64,000 nt of DNA. It comes from Hypomyces perniciosus. Taxonomy: Eukaryota; Ascomycota; Sordariomycetes; Hypocreales; Hypocreaceae. A program made the translations under genes and the position numbers. Positions within the stretch are counted from its first letter, which is position 1. The number at the start of each line of letters is the position of its first letter. This document shows, piece after piece, positions 1 to 12,023 of the stretch. Under the pieces are notes generated by a model, which ran no database searches, was not told where the DNA came from, and worked only from the letters and a program-made list of their open reading frames with translations. The stretch is from assembly GCA_008477525.1 (NCBI GenBank), contig SPDT01000004.1:2170001-2234000 (forward strand), given 5' to 3'.

Positions 1-97
1 CAGATTATAGCGGGGTGAGCATCTTATCTTCGCGGGGCAAAAGTTGCGAAAATCCACGTCCACTTCGAAATCATTACTTCTCCAACATCCCACCATC

Positions 98-1398
98 ATG
101 GGCAAATCCTCCAAAGACAAACGCGACGCCTACTACCGGCTCGCCAAAGAGCAAGGATGGCGCGCCCGAAGCGCCTTTAAGCTGCTGCAACTTGACGAAG
201 GTCAGTTCTTCTCTCTCTTCTCTTCTCTCTCTTCTCTCCGCTACCAGATGTGTTGCTCACCTAGGGCTGACTTGACTCTGCAGAATTCGACCTCTTCTCC
301 AACGTCACTCGAGTCGTCGACCTCTGCGCCGCGCCAGGATCCTGGTCCCAAGTCCTCTCCCGCGTGCTCATCAAGGGCGAGACCTTTGGCCGCACAGCAT
401 GGCAAAACCGCGATGCGCAAATCCGACAGCAAATGCTCAACGTCTTCCCCTCATCCTTCACCCCTACGCAAAAAGCCGCCGTCGAAGAGGCGATAGCACA
501 GCACAAAGAAGACGCCTCAGCAGACCGTTCTCCTCCCAAGGATGTCAAAATCGTCGCCATTGATTTACAGCCCATCTCGCCCCTAGCCGGAATCACAACC
601 CTCAGAGCGGACATCACACACCCAGCTACCGTGCCGCTCCTCCTCTCTGCGCTGGATCCAGAGTACGACGCCCAAGCAACCGCAGCAGGATCGCAGGCCC
701 AGCACCCAGTCGACCTCGTGCTCAGCGACGGCGCGCCAGACGTCACGGGCCTGCACGACCTCGACATCTACGTGCAATCCCAGCTGCTCTTCGCCGCGCT
801 GAACCTCGCTCTCTGCGTGCTCAAGCCAGGCGGCAAATTCGTCGCCAAGATCTTCCGCGGACGCAACGTGGATGTTTTATATGCGCAACTCAAGATCTTT
901 TTCGAAAAGGTCATTGTGGCAAAACCCAGGAGTAGTCGGGCCAGCAGTGTCGAGGCCTTTATTGTGTGCTTGAATTTCCGCCCCCCACAGGGATTCCGCG
1001 CCAGTTTGGAAGAGCCGTTGGGTGTGGGACAGAGGCTGGATACGTTGGTCAAGGAGAGGGAGATGCAATTGCCCATTGTGGCAGAGGCTGTTATGCAGTC
1101 CCCCGAGAAGGCTACATGGGACTGTGGTACGATCACCACAACCAGCAGCATTGCACGCGACAATGGGGTCACGGAGTTGGAAGTATACGATGAGGTGACT
1201 GAGGAGAAGGACAGCGAAAAGGGTACGCGGTGGATTGCACCCTTTATTGCTTGTGGAGATCTATCCGCCTTTGACTCCGATGCCTCGTACCAGCTGCCAG
1301 AGGACTATGTCTCTCTAGATCCGGTCCAACCTCCTATTGCACCGCCGTATAAACGCGCGATCGAAATTCGCGCTGGACTATCTAAGCCCCCAAGGTAG
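98..1398 (+). CDS. trm7: Trm7-like tRNA 2'-O-ribose methyltransferase (FtsJ family)
   Basis: Exons 98-200 and 284-1398 give 405 residues. The intron opens GTCAGT and closes CTCTGCAG, and splicing restores one frame (phase 1). The protein starts [20 protein letters not shown], the typical N-terminus of Trm7/FTSJ1. The SAM-binding loop [11 protein letters not shown] lies near residues 47-57. The expected FtsJ catalytic residues are visible: Lys in RSAFKL (about residue 28), Asp in [10 protein letters not shown], Lys in GGKFVAKIF and Glu in EAFIVC. The family methylates positions 32 and 34 of the tRNA anticodon loop in the cytoplasm, with partner subunits. The protein is longer than yeast Trm7 because of an insertion after the SAM loop and a C-terminal extension, both common in filamentous fungi. 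It converges on the GNAT gene, with 168 bp between stop codons. The start is the first ATG in frame. Confidence 0.93.
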
Positions 1399-1566
1399 AA
1401 TACCGAGCAAGAAAACAAACAAAACAAAATTATGTGAAAGGAAACAGTCCAAGAGCAAACCAAGCCATCAATCGTGCCTCATCGAGGGAGACAATGCAAT
1501 ATGCAAAGGATGATAATCCCAAAGCAAAGAAATGAAGAACCACACACTCGCTCTCATACCCCAATC

Positions 1567-2301
1567 TTATTTGTGGTCTTCTGGTATATCCTTCACGCCA
1601 CCTCCAGGCATCTCCAGCAGTACCAAGCCGGCTGATGGGCCATCGTCCCAGTCGAGAGCACCGAGCTCGCGCTGATACATCTTGGCAGCGGCCTTGTCGT
1701 GCGTCATGAGGATGAGGCCCCGCAGATTGGGCCACTCATCAACCATCTCCTTCAAGGCCCGCATCATCCAGCTTGCCAGGCCTCGTCGTTGGAATTCCTC
1801 AAGGATGAAGACGTCTGTGAGGTAGGCAAATGTGACATAGTCGGTGACAACACGAGCAAGGCCGATGAGTCGGGGGTTGGAACTGTTTGGCCGTCGAGAT
1901 AGTCCATTCTCTGGTAAATCAGTCAGTTTAAGAGTTCCATCCTCATACCAGCCAAGTTTGTGTTGGAATCGTGCAAGGGATGGTGTCGGTGATTGAAGTG
2001 GTGTGGGATAGGGGAGGGAAGGGCACGCAGGTTACGCACTCTGCATTCGCTTCTCAGACTCTGGAACATGGTACAGGCTGAGCGTCAGGCAGTTGTTGAG
2101 CATCTTCGCCATCTGACGCTCCTCAAGAGGATCGTTCCACCACATGAGGTCGGACTCAAATACGGAGTTGACAGCATGGGGATCGAGGTAAGTCTTATCG
2201 GTGGTGAGGAAGAAGTTATCTCGGTACCAATAACGGGGATTGCCCTCGGGCTGTGGTTTGTGTGACGCATGTGCGCCCATCGTGGAGAGTAGGGAGCCCA
2301 T
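1567..2301 (-). CDS. GNAT-family N-acetyltransferase, 201 aa
   Basis: Exons on the minus strand are 2301-2040 and 1910-1567. The intron opens GTGCGT and closes TTTACCAG, with a CTGAC branch-like site just before it. The frame is open across the join. The second exon carries the GNAT core: a beta-strand segment TDYVTFAYLTDVFILEEFQ, then the acetyl-CoA loop QRRGLASW, and later THDKAAAKMYQRELGA, which fits the motif-B helix. This group of small fungal GNAT proteins acetylates small amines or protein N-termini; the substrate here cannot be read from sequence. The start codon is the first ATG of the open frame (MGSLLSTMGAH). The gene is convergent with trm7. The family call is firm. The donor is slightly unusual (GTGCGT), but it is the one that joins frames with the chosen acceptor. 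Confidence 0.85.
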
Positions 2302-3762
2302 TGTGTGTTGTTTGTTTGTTGGCCTGTCTTGTTCTTGGAAGAGATTCGGGAACCGGAGAAGCTACAAGATGATGATGTAGTTGAAGCAGGCATATTAGTG
2401 TGGTGTGCCTTGTGTCAAACCTGGGCCCCTTCTCCGCTTCCTGCTGGTGTTGGCTTCTTGGCCCCATTACCCCAGGCCCGCGATGGACTAATATTGGCAT
2501 TCCGATCTTACGTAGTTGACTTCACCGGCTAGTGGCGGCTCTGATGAGGCTGGGGTGTGATCCGGAACTTTCGCAGATGCCGTGTGATGGCGTAGGTCAG
2601 CTGCAGCGCCGAGCCGTAGCCCTACTCGGCGGCGTGTCTATGGTCGAAGCACGGCGGCCCGGACATGGATGATGGGCCTGTGCTGTAGGCTTGGCTGCGG
2701 AAAGGCGGGTCACGGTGGACGGATGCAGAAGGTCGCCGCGAGAGATCCGGGCCATTGAAGCTTGCTTTGTCTTGCCGGGTGAAGTGAAAGTGCATAAAGG
2801 GCGAGGATATCCAAGACATCCATCCAATATCCAATGGCTGTTCCTTGTTTGTTTCTCGCAAAGGGGCTCCTTGCATGAGGCCTTCGAATCGGTGGCAAGG
2901 GGAACCGACATTTGAGGGCCCTCGAGGGCGGAAATCCAGCCGCGTGGGATCGATCTAGATAGGCAAACGTCGCTTCGAACTGTGACGCCGTCATACGTCC
3001 GCCAAAGGTATGTGTTGGGCAATCATTACATACTAAAAGTGGTGGCAGCATGTGTTAGCTCCAACTTTCGGGGTATGGTGGGGTTCCAGATCGTCAGATT
3101 GGCCTATTGATACAAACCAAGAACAGTCCGTACGCACCTCGACATCAAGGAGACAGGAGAGTGTGACCACTGAGAGAGCGTGCTGAAGACCGCCTGATGC
3201 GCTCCTGATGCACTCCTGAAAGGCAGGGTCGCGGGGAGTTCCGATGGCCCTGGAGGCTCACTCAGACACCAGAGACGAGCGGTCAGTAGTACTACAAGTA
3301 CAAGTAGTATGTGGTATGTGTGCCAAGAGATCCCTGTTTGGCGGAGGATTCTCTTTTTTGCTTCCTTTTTGGACATCGTTCCGCGTTATCACTGAATTGT
3401 ATGCAGAAGAGAGATTCTGCCATCAAGCATCACGAGCGGGAATCTGTTACTATCTACAAGTGCATGTACCTTACATAATAATGACAGCGTCTACTTCGTA
3501 TTCTATCCACAGGTTAGGAAAGGATACAGATCTTACCTTCCTTCCCTTCCGAACCAGACCGAGTCGACCCCGTCTGCAGTACTTCGTACTTTGTACATTA
3601 TCGGCCACTTATGCCCATCACGGCGACATCATGCATCTCATCTCACAACCCAAATACGCAAACACAAATGCTTCTATAACACTAATATCAACCCCATATA
3701 TTTTGCAACTTGCGCTAACGTCTCTCTATCTAATAGATGTACAGTATTAGATATCGTCGTCT
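2302..3762. other. Intergenic, upstream of the GNAT gene
   Basis: There are no convincing genes; the short open frames lack codon structure and recognisable domains. The part near 2300-2500 should hold the GNAT promoter. Two TACTTCGTA motif copies lie at 3492-3500 and 3580-3588, followed by TACTTTGTAC. Confidence 0.6.
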
Positions 3763-4368
3763 TTACATCATGCCAAGACAAGCAGCAACACCGGCAATCA
3801 GGCATGATCCAAGGACAGCCGCAGCAGTCGGGACAGCACCAGCAGTGGGAACTGTGGTCTTGATGGCCGTGTTAGTGCCGTTGCTGTTACCCTGAGAGGG
3901 GCTCACTGTGGTGGACACGTTGGGGGCAACACCAGTCGACGACGAGGTATTGGGAGCACCAGCATCGGCGGTCGATTCAATGGTCGATGCACTGGTCACA
4001 GCGGGAGCTGCCGTCGTCAGAACGGTGGTAACCGCTGCACCGGTCTTCGTTGGGGCGACAACAGACGTGGAGGTCGTGGAAACAGCATGCTGTCCTCCGA
4101 GCGTCTTCGGGTCGATGAATTTGGGCTCATAGGTCGCGGTGCCAGAGTACGCAGCGCAACCGGGCACGGTCGTCTTGGGAGGAGCACGGCCACCACCGCA
4201 GTCGAGGATCTCGCACACCTCTCCAGTGTCGGGGACGTACCAGATGCGCGTCGCGTAGGCAGGGGTGGCGTGAACAACAGAATCGTAGTAGGTGCAGCCG
4301 GCAATGTCGGTACGGGCAAAGGCCGAGGCGGCCAGAAGCACCATCGCAGCAACGGATCGGACAGCCAT
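3763..4368 (-). CDS. Small GPI-anchored cell-surface protein, 201 aa
   Basis: A single exon runs from ATG at 4368 to the stop at 3763. An N-terminal signal peptide (MAVRSVAAMVLLAASAFA) is followed by a cysteine-bearing domain of about 75 residues containing CEILDCGGGRAPPKTTVPGC. Then comes a Ser/Thr/Ala-rich stretch of about 90 residues suited to O-glycosylation, and a hydrophobic tail (AAAVLGSCLIAGVAACLGMM) typical of a GPI attachment signal. The Cys domain is found in a family of Aspergillus-type proteins often labelled 'siderophore biosynthesis', a name I do not think the sequence supports. Expected location is the plasma membrane or cell wall. The open frame extends upstream of 4368, but the signal peptide fixes the start. 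The function is unknown. Confidence 0.8.
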   Translation of the reverse strand: MAVRSVAAMVLLAASAFARTDIAGCTYYDSVVHATPAYATRIWYVPDTGEVCEILDCGGGRAPPKTTVPGCAAYSGTATYEPKFIDPKTLGGQHAVSTTSTSVVAPTKTGAAVTTVLTTAAPAVTSASTIESTADAGAPNTSSSTGVAPNVSTTVSPSQGNSNGTNTAIKTTVPTAGAVPTAAAVLGSCLIAGVAACLGMM

Positions 4369-5004
4369 CGTGATTATTTGATTGTTAATGGAGGTGGGTC
4401 TTGAGTATTGGAGGACGAAAGACGAGGACGGTGAATTGAACAGGCTCTTCTTATTCAACAACGAGGAGTGAATGGACGACCGCAAAAGACGATCTCTCAA
4501 CGGAACGAATGACTAGCGACTAAAAGCGGATGTCTGCTGGAAGGTGGAGGAAACAACCAAAGAGGCGGTTCACTCCCTTTTTAAACAAGAATGCTCCAGA
4601 GCCGCTCAGAGAGGCGGCCAGCAGGGCATTCGGGCGGGCGTCGTCAATCCCTTCAGCCATCCGCTGCTGAAACGGTGCCGAGACGGCGCTAGGACAGCCA
4701 CTCAGCTCTTTCTGGTAACCGCCGAACCATGGGGTCCCTGAATCGCGTCCAGACAAAGACCACTCCCCCCTTTTTACTGCTTGTCCGAGCGCCTATTATT
4801 TGCACGAGAAAAGTTTACTAATAATGCTACCTCATGTCAGCAATTAGAGGAGTATTGTCAGTACTACTACTAGTACGGAGTACTAGTAGTACCTACTATC
4901 TTCACGAATCGCCTCATCCGATCACTCCATATTCCCAGCACCAATACTAGTCCCCACACTCTCCCACGTTGTGTGCGATCGTGCTTGACTCGATAATTAC
5001 CTGA

Positions 5005-5036
<32 letters not shown>
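5005..5036. repeat. (TAC)n microsatellite
   Basis: About ten consecutive TAC units in non-coding DNA. Confidence 0.95.
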
Positions 5037-6290
5037 ACTACTCGTATAAGTAAGTCGACCCTGCGGTGAGCCCTTTAGTTGGTTTTGGAACAGTCATTTT
5101 ATATTATTGTGGTTCTGGTCTTGTGCCGCTATTTCCGTTCGCCTCGCTGAGCTCCACAGCTTCACAGAACAAATTCTCGATGCGGCTACACTATTATTAG
5201 TAGTACTGTGTAGGGGCGAAACGCATACCCGCAAGCGTCGCAATCCAGTGGTTTGCTGAACGGTGAGGTTGGATACACCGATGGATTTCTGGTGACAAAG
5301 GGGCCGAGCAACTCATTACGAGTACATTGCTGTATACTGTGCTCTAACTCCAACATGATGTTCTGGTATTTCAACAACCAGGCGATAGGCACACCCATTC
5401 ATGGAAACGATCGAATACCGCAGCATACATGAGAGCAACCATCGAAGGGATTGGCTATAAATAGGGAAAGCTTCAGGGCATGCCGATTCTTCTCCTTGAG
5501 CATGGCACCGTGTTCGGTCGGCCTCAATGCTCCCTATGTGGGTTTGTTCTTGATCTTGAATTCGTTACAAACTCGACGTCCCTCACGTTGACGAACCCAT
5601 GGCTGTTTGGCGATGCCTTGATGAAAAGCATTCGCGGCAAATCATTTGGGTACTACCGGTTTGGCGGTATTTCCACCAATCGCGTCGAGTTTCCAATGTC
5701 GAGAGGCTTCATCCACTCTTCCTTCAGCTTTCTTGGAGTAGTCAATCTTGGCGAGATACCGACAGGGAGGCAGTACGCCTGACAGTAGTGATGGCGGCTC
5801 ATGCTATGGTCGTATTCGATGCCGTGACAACTAGTTTCCCACCTGGGGCACATTAGCAATCTACATGTATAGCCACTAGCATCGCATTCGTGCTGAGGGC
5901 CCCATCTTCTCGGCACATGCAGCCGTTACAAACCCACCATGGAGTTGGAGGCTTTCCGGTAAACTCGTTGAGCATTCTATATGTCTTCTCCAAGACATGT
6001 CATTGCTGCCCTAGTGTCATATCTGTGGAGTTTTTATGCGAATACCCATGGGAGGACGAACCATTGAGCAGGCGCTGCGTTCCAACGGCAGTACCCGCAA
6101 AAATTCCTTTGAATAGATCCACAAGGAAAGATATCAGGAAGCCCGTCTTTTGTTTGTTTTCCTGTCAAGGGACTATGGATTAGGGTGTTGCGTACAGCCA
6201 GCAACGGCATCAACATCAACGCCGTAGCTGATAAGTAGTACTCGTTTCTTGCCCATGTTTTGGGTAAACTGCCCGGATTCAGACCCTTTA

Positions 6291-6320
6291 TACGAAGTAC
6301 GAAGTACGAAGTACGAAGTA
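6291..6320. repeat. Tandem TACGAAG array
   Basis: Four units of the 7-mer TACGAAG end in TA, so four overlapping TACGAAGTA motifs start at 6291, 6298, 6305 and 6312. Confidence 0.95.
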
Positions 6321-7499
6321 GCAATCCGTAGTGGAATGGGATGTGGCTGCAGCGGGATCGAAAAGCGCCACTATGCAAGCCTGATTCTTGTCGACTTAAG
6401 GGTTGCTAGTAAGAGTAATTCGAGGCCTTGATGTCAAGACGTCATTATTCGCGGGGTTCGGGGGATTTCTCTGTGAAGCAAGGAACAAGGAGATTCCAAT
6501 TTGTTGAAGTGGGACTTTTGGTGGACTGCTTAATATGTATACCTTAGTATGCCTAAGATCAACAACCCACCCGGAATTGTGTGTGGGTGGGCTGTACGGG
6601 AGATACAACCTTGATAGATGTCTCTATTGTAGCTTCCATACCCTATATTACGCAAACTGCCGGTTTCGGAATATAGACAGTTATGGGGTAGTGTCCCGTC
6701 TTTGCTTAGTACTGCAGGTGGATTGCATGTGTATTTTATAATTTCTCAATTTAAGCCCGGGATATAAAGCTGAGTAGCCTGATGATGATGTTGATTGGAT
6801 GATCCACCAGCCATGACACCAACAAGTATTGAGTCTACTATTTTTCAATGACTATATTCTTCTGAACCTAATCAATGCTTTCCTCGCTTATTTGACTTTC
6901 TTGTAGTCTTGGAAGGCAATGTCGTAGGTTCATAGGGTAGACATTTTTAGATCTGTTCAAAACCTTGATGGCTTGTTATATTTCAAGGAGAACCAAAAGC
7001 CAACACAAATCCCATGAAAATTAGTACTGGGCATCGCCGTTACAATGTGTATGAAGGAAGTATATGGGACTGGTTTACGAGGTCCAACCGAGTTGCCTGC
7101 TCCGGAAATGCTACTTTGAATGATATGCCGCCAATAATGTTAGGTGGTATTGTTTACCAGAAAAGGAATATGGAAACGATAGGAACATGTCATTCTACGG
7201 TTCAACGTTGGTTGGTGACACAAAAATAGCACTTGCTCCATGTGATACACAGTACAAAGTAATAGCTAAAGTATCTGTTCAGATACTGAGAGCTGATGAG
7301 ACACCAAGGAGAGAAAAATAAGCCTATCCTTCCCCCCATTGAGTGGCGAGGAACTCCTAAAATGAATCACCATGCCTGATGATATGCTTATCTGCCTTCC
7401 TATCTAGGCACCTTTTGCCCACAGTCCTTCATTTTGCATTATTGATGCTGGATCGAGATGCGGATCGTGTCTCACTCGGAACTTGATGCTCCTAACGGC

Positions 7500-7954
7500 G
7501 GCTAAAATTCCGTTCCCCTAGGGTAAACCGCTATGCCCCGAGGCCTAAACATAAATGTACTTCCTTTTTATATTAGTATACAGCCATATAAAATAAAGGT
7601 CATTTTCCCCCGTATGTATCGTGTATGGAATACAACTATATTACATTTAATACTTGACATTATAACATTGCTATACGAAGCAGTGATACCCACTATACAT
7701 ACTAATACCTTGATTCTTTTTTCTTTTGGCATACTACCTGATGGCGAATCTATATACTTTAGTTGCCAGTAAAAATAGCGGAGTAATGATGTACTTTTTG
7801 TTCTAGATTATTAACAGTCTTTTCTCCCGTGGGTGACCCACTACTTATGGGAAATGGCCGGCTTTAAGGCCTCAAATACTACCTATTATATTCTATTTTT
7901 AACGTAATACAATATCTAACACGGGTTTCGGACTCCGGGAGCGGAGTTTTGGCC
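7500..7954. mobile_element. Probable decayed MITE-like element with inverted termini
   Basis: The left end at 7500 reads GGCTAAAATTCCGTTCCC. The reverse complement of the right end, from 7954 inward, reads GGCCAAAACTCCGCTCCC. The two differ only by three C-to-T changes on the left arm. A second inverted pair lies inside: GAGGCCTAAA at 7540-7549 against GAGGCCTTAAA on the minus strand at 7873-7863. The 455-bp element has an AT-rich core and no coding capacity. I cannot see a clear target-site duplication, so the exact edges and class are uncertain. Confidence 0.45.
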
Positions 7955-9037
7955 CACCTGCTTCTGCCAAACATCCATGTTTCATGGGCCGTCCGGAAAT
8001 TAGGTAGAGTGATTAATTTGTCGAACGGGAACAACCCTGGATTTTTTACCATTATCTGGATGATAATAAACCGTGGTTATAGAAAACGAGTCCTCAAATT
8101 AACCAACTCTCTCAACCAGAGTCGGCTGAATAACACAACTATCGGGATGGCGGGAATAAGCCTCAAAGTATCTGTCAGGGATGGCTCGTGCATGGACCAC
8201 ACTGTGTTCTCACTCATCACCCTCTTTGGGAAGTGTGTGGCCCGAGACATATTGCCCAGAGATGCCCAGAGATGCCCAGAGATTTCTGAAGATGTTACTG
8301 TTATGATTGCTGAGATCTCTTGGCGATCCAGCGCAGTGAACTGTGCCGGGAAGAGAAAGTTAGGATGACCAAATCTCAGGAGCGCCACGGCGCCATCAGG
8401 TTCAAAAGATGCCCCTGGCCTATCACAAGTGACGAGGGAGATGGCGTTATTCCATAGCATCACGGAATTTATTGGCTACTCGAAGAGGCTGGGCTCCTCA
8501 TCTTGATCAACGAAAAGGTATAGATTTCTACACAGACAAAAGTCCCTTGCTAGGAACAATCGAAGCTTACTCTGACGTTGTTTGCTCAACTGGGGTACTG
8601 AAGGTGAGGTGACAGTGCATCACATACAATGACATCTTGAAGATGGCTTCCTTTCTGTGCCGTAGTTGCAGGGTGGCTGGCGCACCAGCCTTTCAGCCAG
8701 AAGTACCCTGTCATGAGGTTTGCGAAGAGTACGTACGTATGCAGGTGCATTGGATTGGATAACACATACGGAGTGCTGCCCGACAAGCAACAGTGTACTC
8801 CGTACAACAAGAGGTACGGAGTACATCATGTCTCGGAGCCATGTCTTGAAATTTGTGCCACCAGCAAAGCCCTTGGGCTTCACTCCCTCACTCTCACACA
8901 CCCTATTCGCCTCAGATACCGCGCCGCGCCCCCCTCATGTCTCCTCCAGCCAGTTAGCCATGCTCGGTCGCCCTGCAACCTGGAGCTCCGACCAGTGACT
9001 GGTGACTACCTATGAGGAATATACCCCAGAGAGTCGT

Positions 9038-9043
9038 TGATAA
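9038..9043 (+). promoter_or_regulatory. GATA-factor site upstream of the OPT gene
   Basis: TGATAA matches the HGATAR core bound by AreA-type nitrogen regulators, about 110 bp before the transporter ATG. It is a single short site, so this is suggestive only; nitrogen control of peptide transporters is common in fungi. Confidence 0.3.
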
Positions 9044-9151
9044 AAAGACGACCCATTCCCATCATCCCTAGGCTCCTCTCCCCTCTATCATCCGCCTTTT
9101 GTCAAGTCAGGGTCCATTGCGTGTGACTCGAGGGTTTCACAGGTCGCCAAC

Positions 9152-12023
9152 ATGTCCGAGGGGGTTGAGAAGTCCACCACGCAGGAGTCGACGAGCGGTG
9201 TCCTCGGTGAGAAGACAGTATGTCAATATGCCGTTTCTCGTTCTTCTCTTGTCTCTGTTCTGCTTATCTGGAATCGGGGATTCTAATGTTCGGGCTTCTT
9301 GACTGACCGTGACCCCCCTCAGACGCACAAGACTGTCGATGCTCCGATACTTGTAGGCGAAGATGATCGTGCCGAATGCGACCTTCACATCACCGAAGAT
9401 GACTTGCTCGAGGCCAAGGAGATGGCTGCAAACTTCACACTGGAAGAAGTTCGCGAGGTAAGTGAACCAAATACCCGGTTAGTTCTTGATGCAGCTTGCT
9501 AATAATATAAAAAGCTCCTCAACACCTTCTACCTACTGCACAAGATAGATCCCAACTTCCCCCTAGACGTTATCGAGAAGATTGGGGGATTCCTCCGTAA
9601 GCCCTTGCCCGATTTTTCGTGGACATATCTCAGCAATGAGTCGACTAACATGAACCCCCTACTCAGAGAATGATGCCATTTTCGACCAGCCCGAAAAGCA
9701 CGAGCATCTCATCATGGAGATGAAGATCCAGGCCGCTCTTATTACAAGCAACTCTCCCTACGCCGAAGTGCGATCCGTCGTTGACAACCATGACGATCCG
9801 ACTATGCCCTGCTCCACCATCCGCGCTTGGGTCTTGGGCATCATGTTCTCTGGCGCCATTGCCTTCATCAACGGCTTCTTCGGTATTCGTCAGCCCGCTA
9901 TCCTCGTTACATCCAACGTTCCCCAGCTGCTGGCCTACCCTCTTGGAAAACTTTTGGAAAAGACGCTACCCGATGTTGGTATCACGCTGTTTGGTGTCCG
10001 CCATAGCCTCAACCCTGGTCCCTTTAACAAGAAGGAGCACATGCTCATTACCCTCATGGCCAGTATCGCCAAGAGTACGCCTTATACCCACTACATTGTC
10101 TGGATTCAATTTTTACCACAGTTCTTCAATCAGCCCTGGGCTATTAATTTCGGCTATCAGATCCTGATTGCCTTGTCGAGCAACTTCATCGGTTACAGTC
10201 TTGCTGGTATCTGCCGCCGATTCCTGGTGTATCCTTCATACTGCGTGTGGCCTTCGTCTCTCGTCACTATTGCCCTCAACAGCGCATTCCATAGCGAGGG
10301 TAACCCGTCCGCTTTGGGTCCATTTGGCAAGATTTGGACCATGTCCCGATCCAAATTCTTCCTCATTGCCTCTGGAGGGATGTTCGTCTACTTCTTCCTG
10401 CCCAACTACCTTTTTGCTGCCCTCTCCATCTTCAGCTGGATGACGTGGATTGCTCCAAACAACCGTGATCTCACCATCATTACTGGTTCTAACCATGGCC
10501 TTGGACTAAACCCGATCCCCACGTTCGACTGGAATGTCCTCACTCTGAATGTTGATTCGCTCATGGTGCCATTCTTTAGCACCTTCAACCTCTTCATTGG
10601 TAGTTTTATGTCCATGTTCGTCATCCTTGCCGTCTACTATACCAACACCTATAACACCGCCTACCTACCTATCAACTCCAACTACCCCTGGGACCACTTC
10701 GGCCATCGCTACAACGTCAGCTCCATCCTTGATGAACATGGTATCTTCGATGCTGAGAAGTACCAAGCTTACTCGCCTCCTTTCCTATCCGCCAGTAATA
10801 TTGTCCTCTATATGTTCTTCTTCAGCACTTACACTGCTGCCCTGACTTATGGTGTTCTTTACCACCGACTGGAAATTATGATGGGATTCAAGGATCTTAT
10901 CAACAGTTTCCGCCCTTCAAAGAAGGATGAAGTAGAGAAGTTCCAGGTGCTTGACGTGCACAGCCGTCTAATGAAAAATTACAAAGAGGTGCCTGAATGG
11001 TGGTACATGATTGTACTCGTCATGTCCGTCGCGCTGGGCTGCACCGCCATTGCTCACTGGCCAACCAACACTACTCCGGGCGTGGTATTTTACGGAATTA
11101 TTCTTTGTCTAATATTCATGGTTCCTGTTGGTATTATTTACGCTATGACTGGTATTGAAGTGTCACTCAACGTCTTGGCTGAGTTTATTGGTGGTTCGTT
11201 TGTTGAAGGCAACGCCCTGGCCATGTGTTTCTTCAAGACGTATGGCTACGTCACCTGCTCTCATGCCCTATACTTCAGCAACGATCTCAAAATGGCCCAT
11301 TATACAAAGATTCCTCCTCGGTTTACCTTTTTCGCACAGATGGTGCCGACACTTGTCTCCACCTTTGTCTGTGTTGGCATTGTCTCGTACCAGGTCAGCA
11401 TCCCGGATGTCTGCACTGGGGATGCTCCATTCAAATTCATGTGCCCCGGAGAGAACTCGTTTTTCACTGCTGCTGTCCTTTGGGGCACTGTCGGTCCCAA
11501 GAAGCTTTGGGGTGTTGGCGGCCAGTACTCAGCGACACTTCTTGGATTCCCTCTCGGCATCGCTGTTGTGGTCATTTTCTGGCTCCTCGGTAGGAAATTT
11601 CCCAAGAGTCGAGTTCTTCGAAGCGCCCACCCTGTGGTCATTCTCTCCGGAGGTCTCACATGGGCTCCATACAACCTGACCTACATCTGGCCCGCTGTCC
11701 CCATCGCTGCCTACTCCTGGCTCTACCTTAAATCCCGATTCCTCGCCCTGTGGTCCAAGGTAAGGCAACGGACAACATCAGCTTATCTTTTTAGGGAAAT
11801 CACTAACTGACACTTCCAGTACAACTTTGTCTTGTCTGCCGCATTTTCTGCTGGTGTGGCCATCTCCGCCATCGTCCAGTTCTTCGCGCTCACTTACAAC
11901 GATATCGAGGTTGATTGGTGGGGCAACTCAGTCGTGAGTCTAGGATGTGAGGCCAATAACTGCGTTCTCAAGACCTTACCCAAGGGGGAATTCTTCGGTC
12001 CCGCGCCCGGAACCTACAATTAA
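9152..12023 (+). CDS. OPT-family oligopeptide transporter, 859 aa
   Basis: Five exons: 9152-9217, 9323-9457, 9515-9596, 9667-11759 and 11820-12023. All introns are GT-AG and the joined frame is continuous. The first three short exons encode a hydrophilic cytosolic N-terminus; the rest is a polytopic membrane protein with more than a dozen hydrophobic segments. Family signatures seen include FNPGPFNKKEHMLIT-like text (SLNPGPFNKKEHMLIT) and the strongly conserved SNDLKMAHYTKIPPR. Members move small peptides, glutathione or related compounds with protons across the plasma membrane. The closest named relatives are Isp4/Opt2-type proteins; the substrate cannot be told from sequence. The ATG at 9152 is chosen because it opens exon 1 in frame and is followed by a clean GTATGT donor. 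Confidence 0.92.

Larger units (their letters stand above)
4369..9151. other. Gene-free 4.8-kb stretch, partly AT-rich
   Basis: I find no intact gene. From about 6400 to 8100 the sequence is clearly richer in A and T than the flanks, as in RIP-mutated fungal repeats. Inside are a (TAC)n run, a tandem TACGAAG array, a probable inverted-repeat element at 7500-7954, and TACGGAGTA-family copies at 4874, 8796 and 8815. Short frames near 5650-5920 (minus) and 7950-8460 (both strands) may be gene remnants, but I cannot identify them. Confidence 0.6.

Noticed and set aside
5653..5916. Possible gene remnant on the minus strand
   Set aside because: Some peptide-like segments across frames, but I could not link them to any family, and stops are frequent.
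8253..8282. Triplicated AGAGATGCCC
   Set aside because: A short local duplication of about 10 bp; no CRISPR-like or transposon structure.
7949..8463. Open frames on both strands in the AT-rich island
   Set aside because: No recognised protein; may be remnant or chance, so not annotated.
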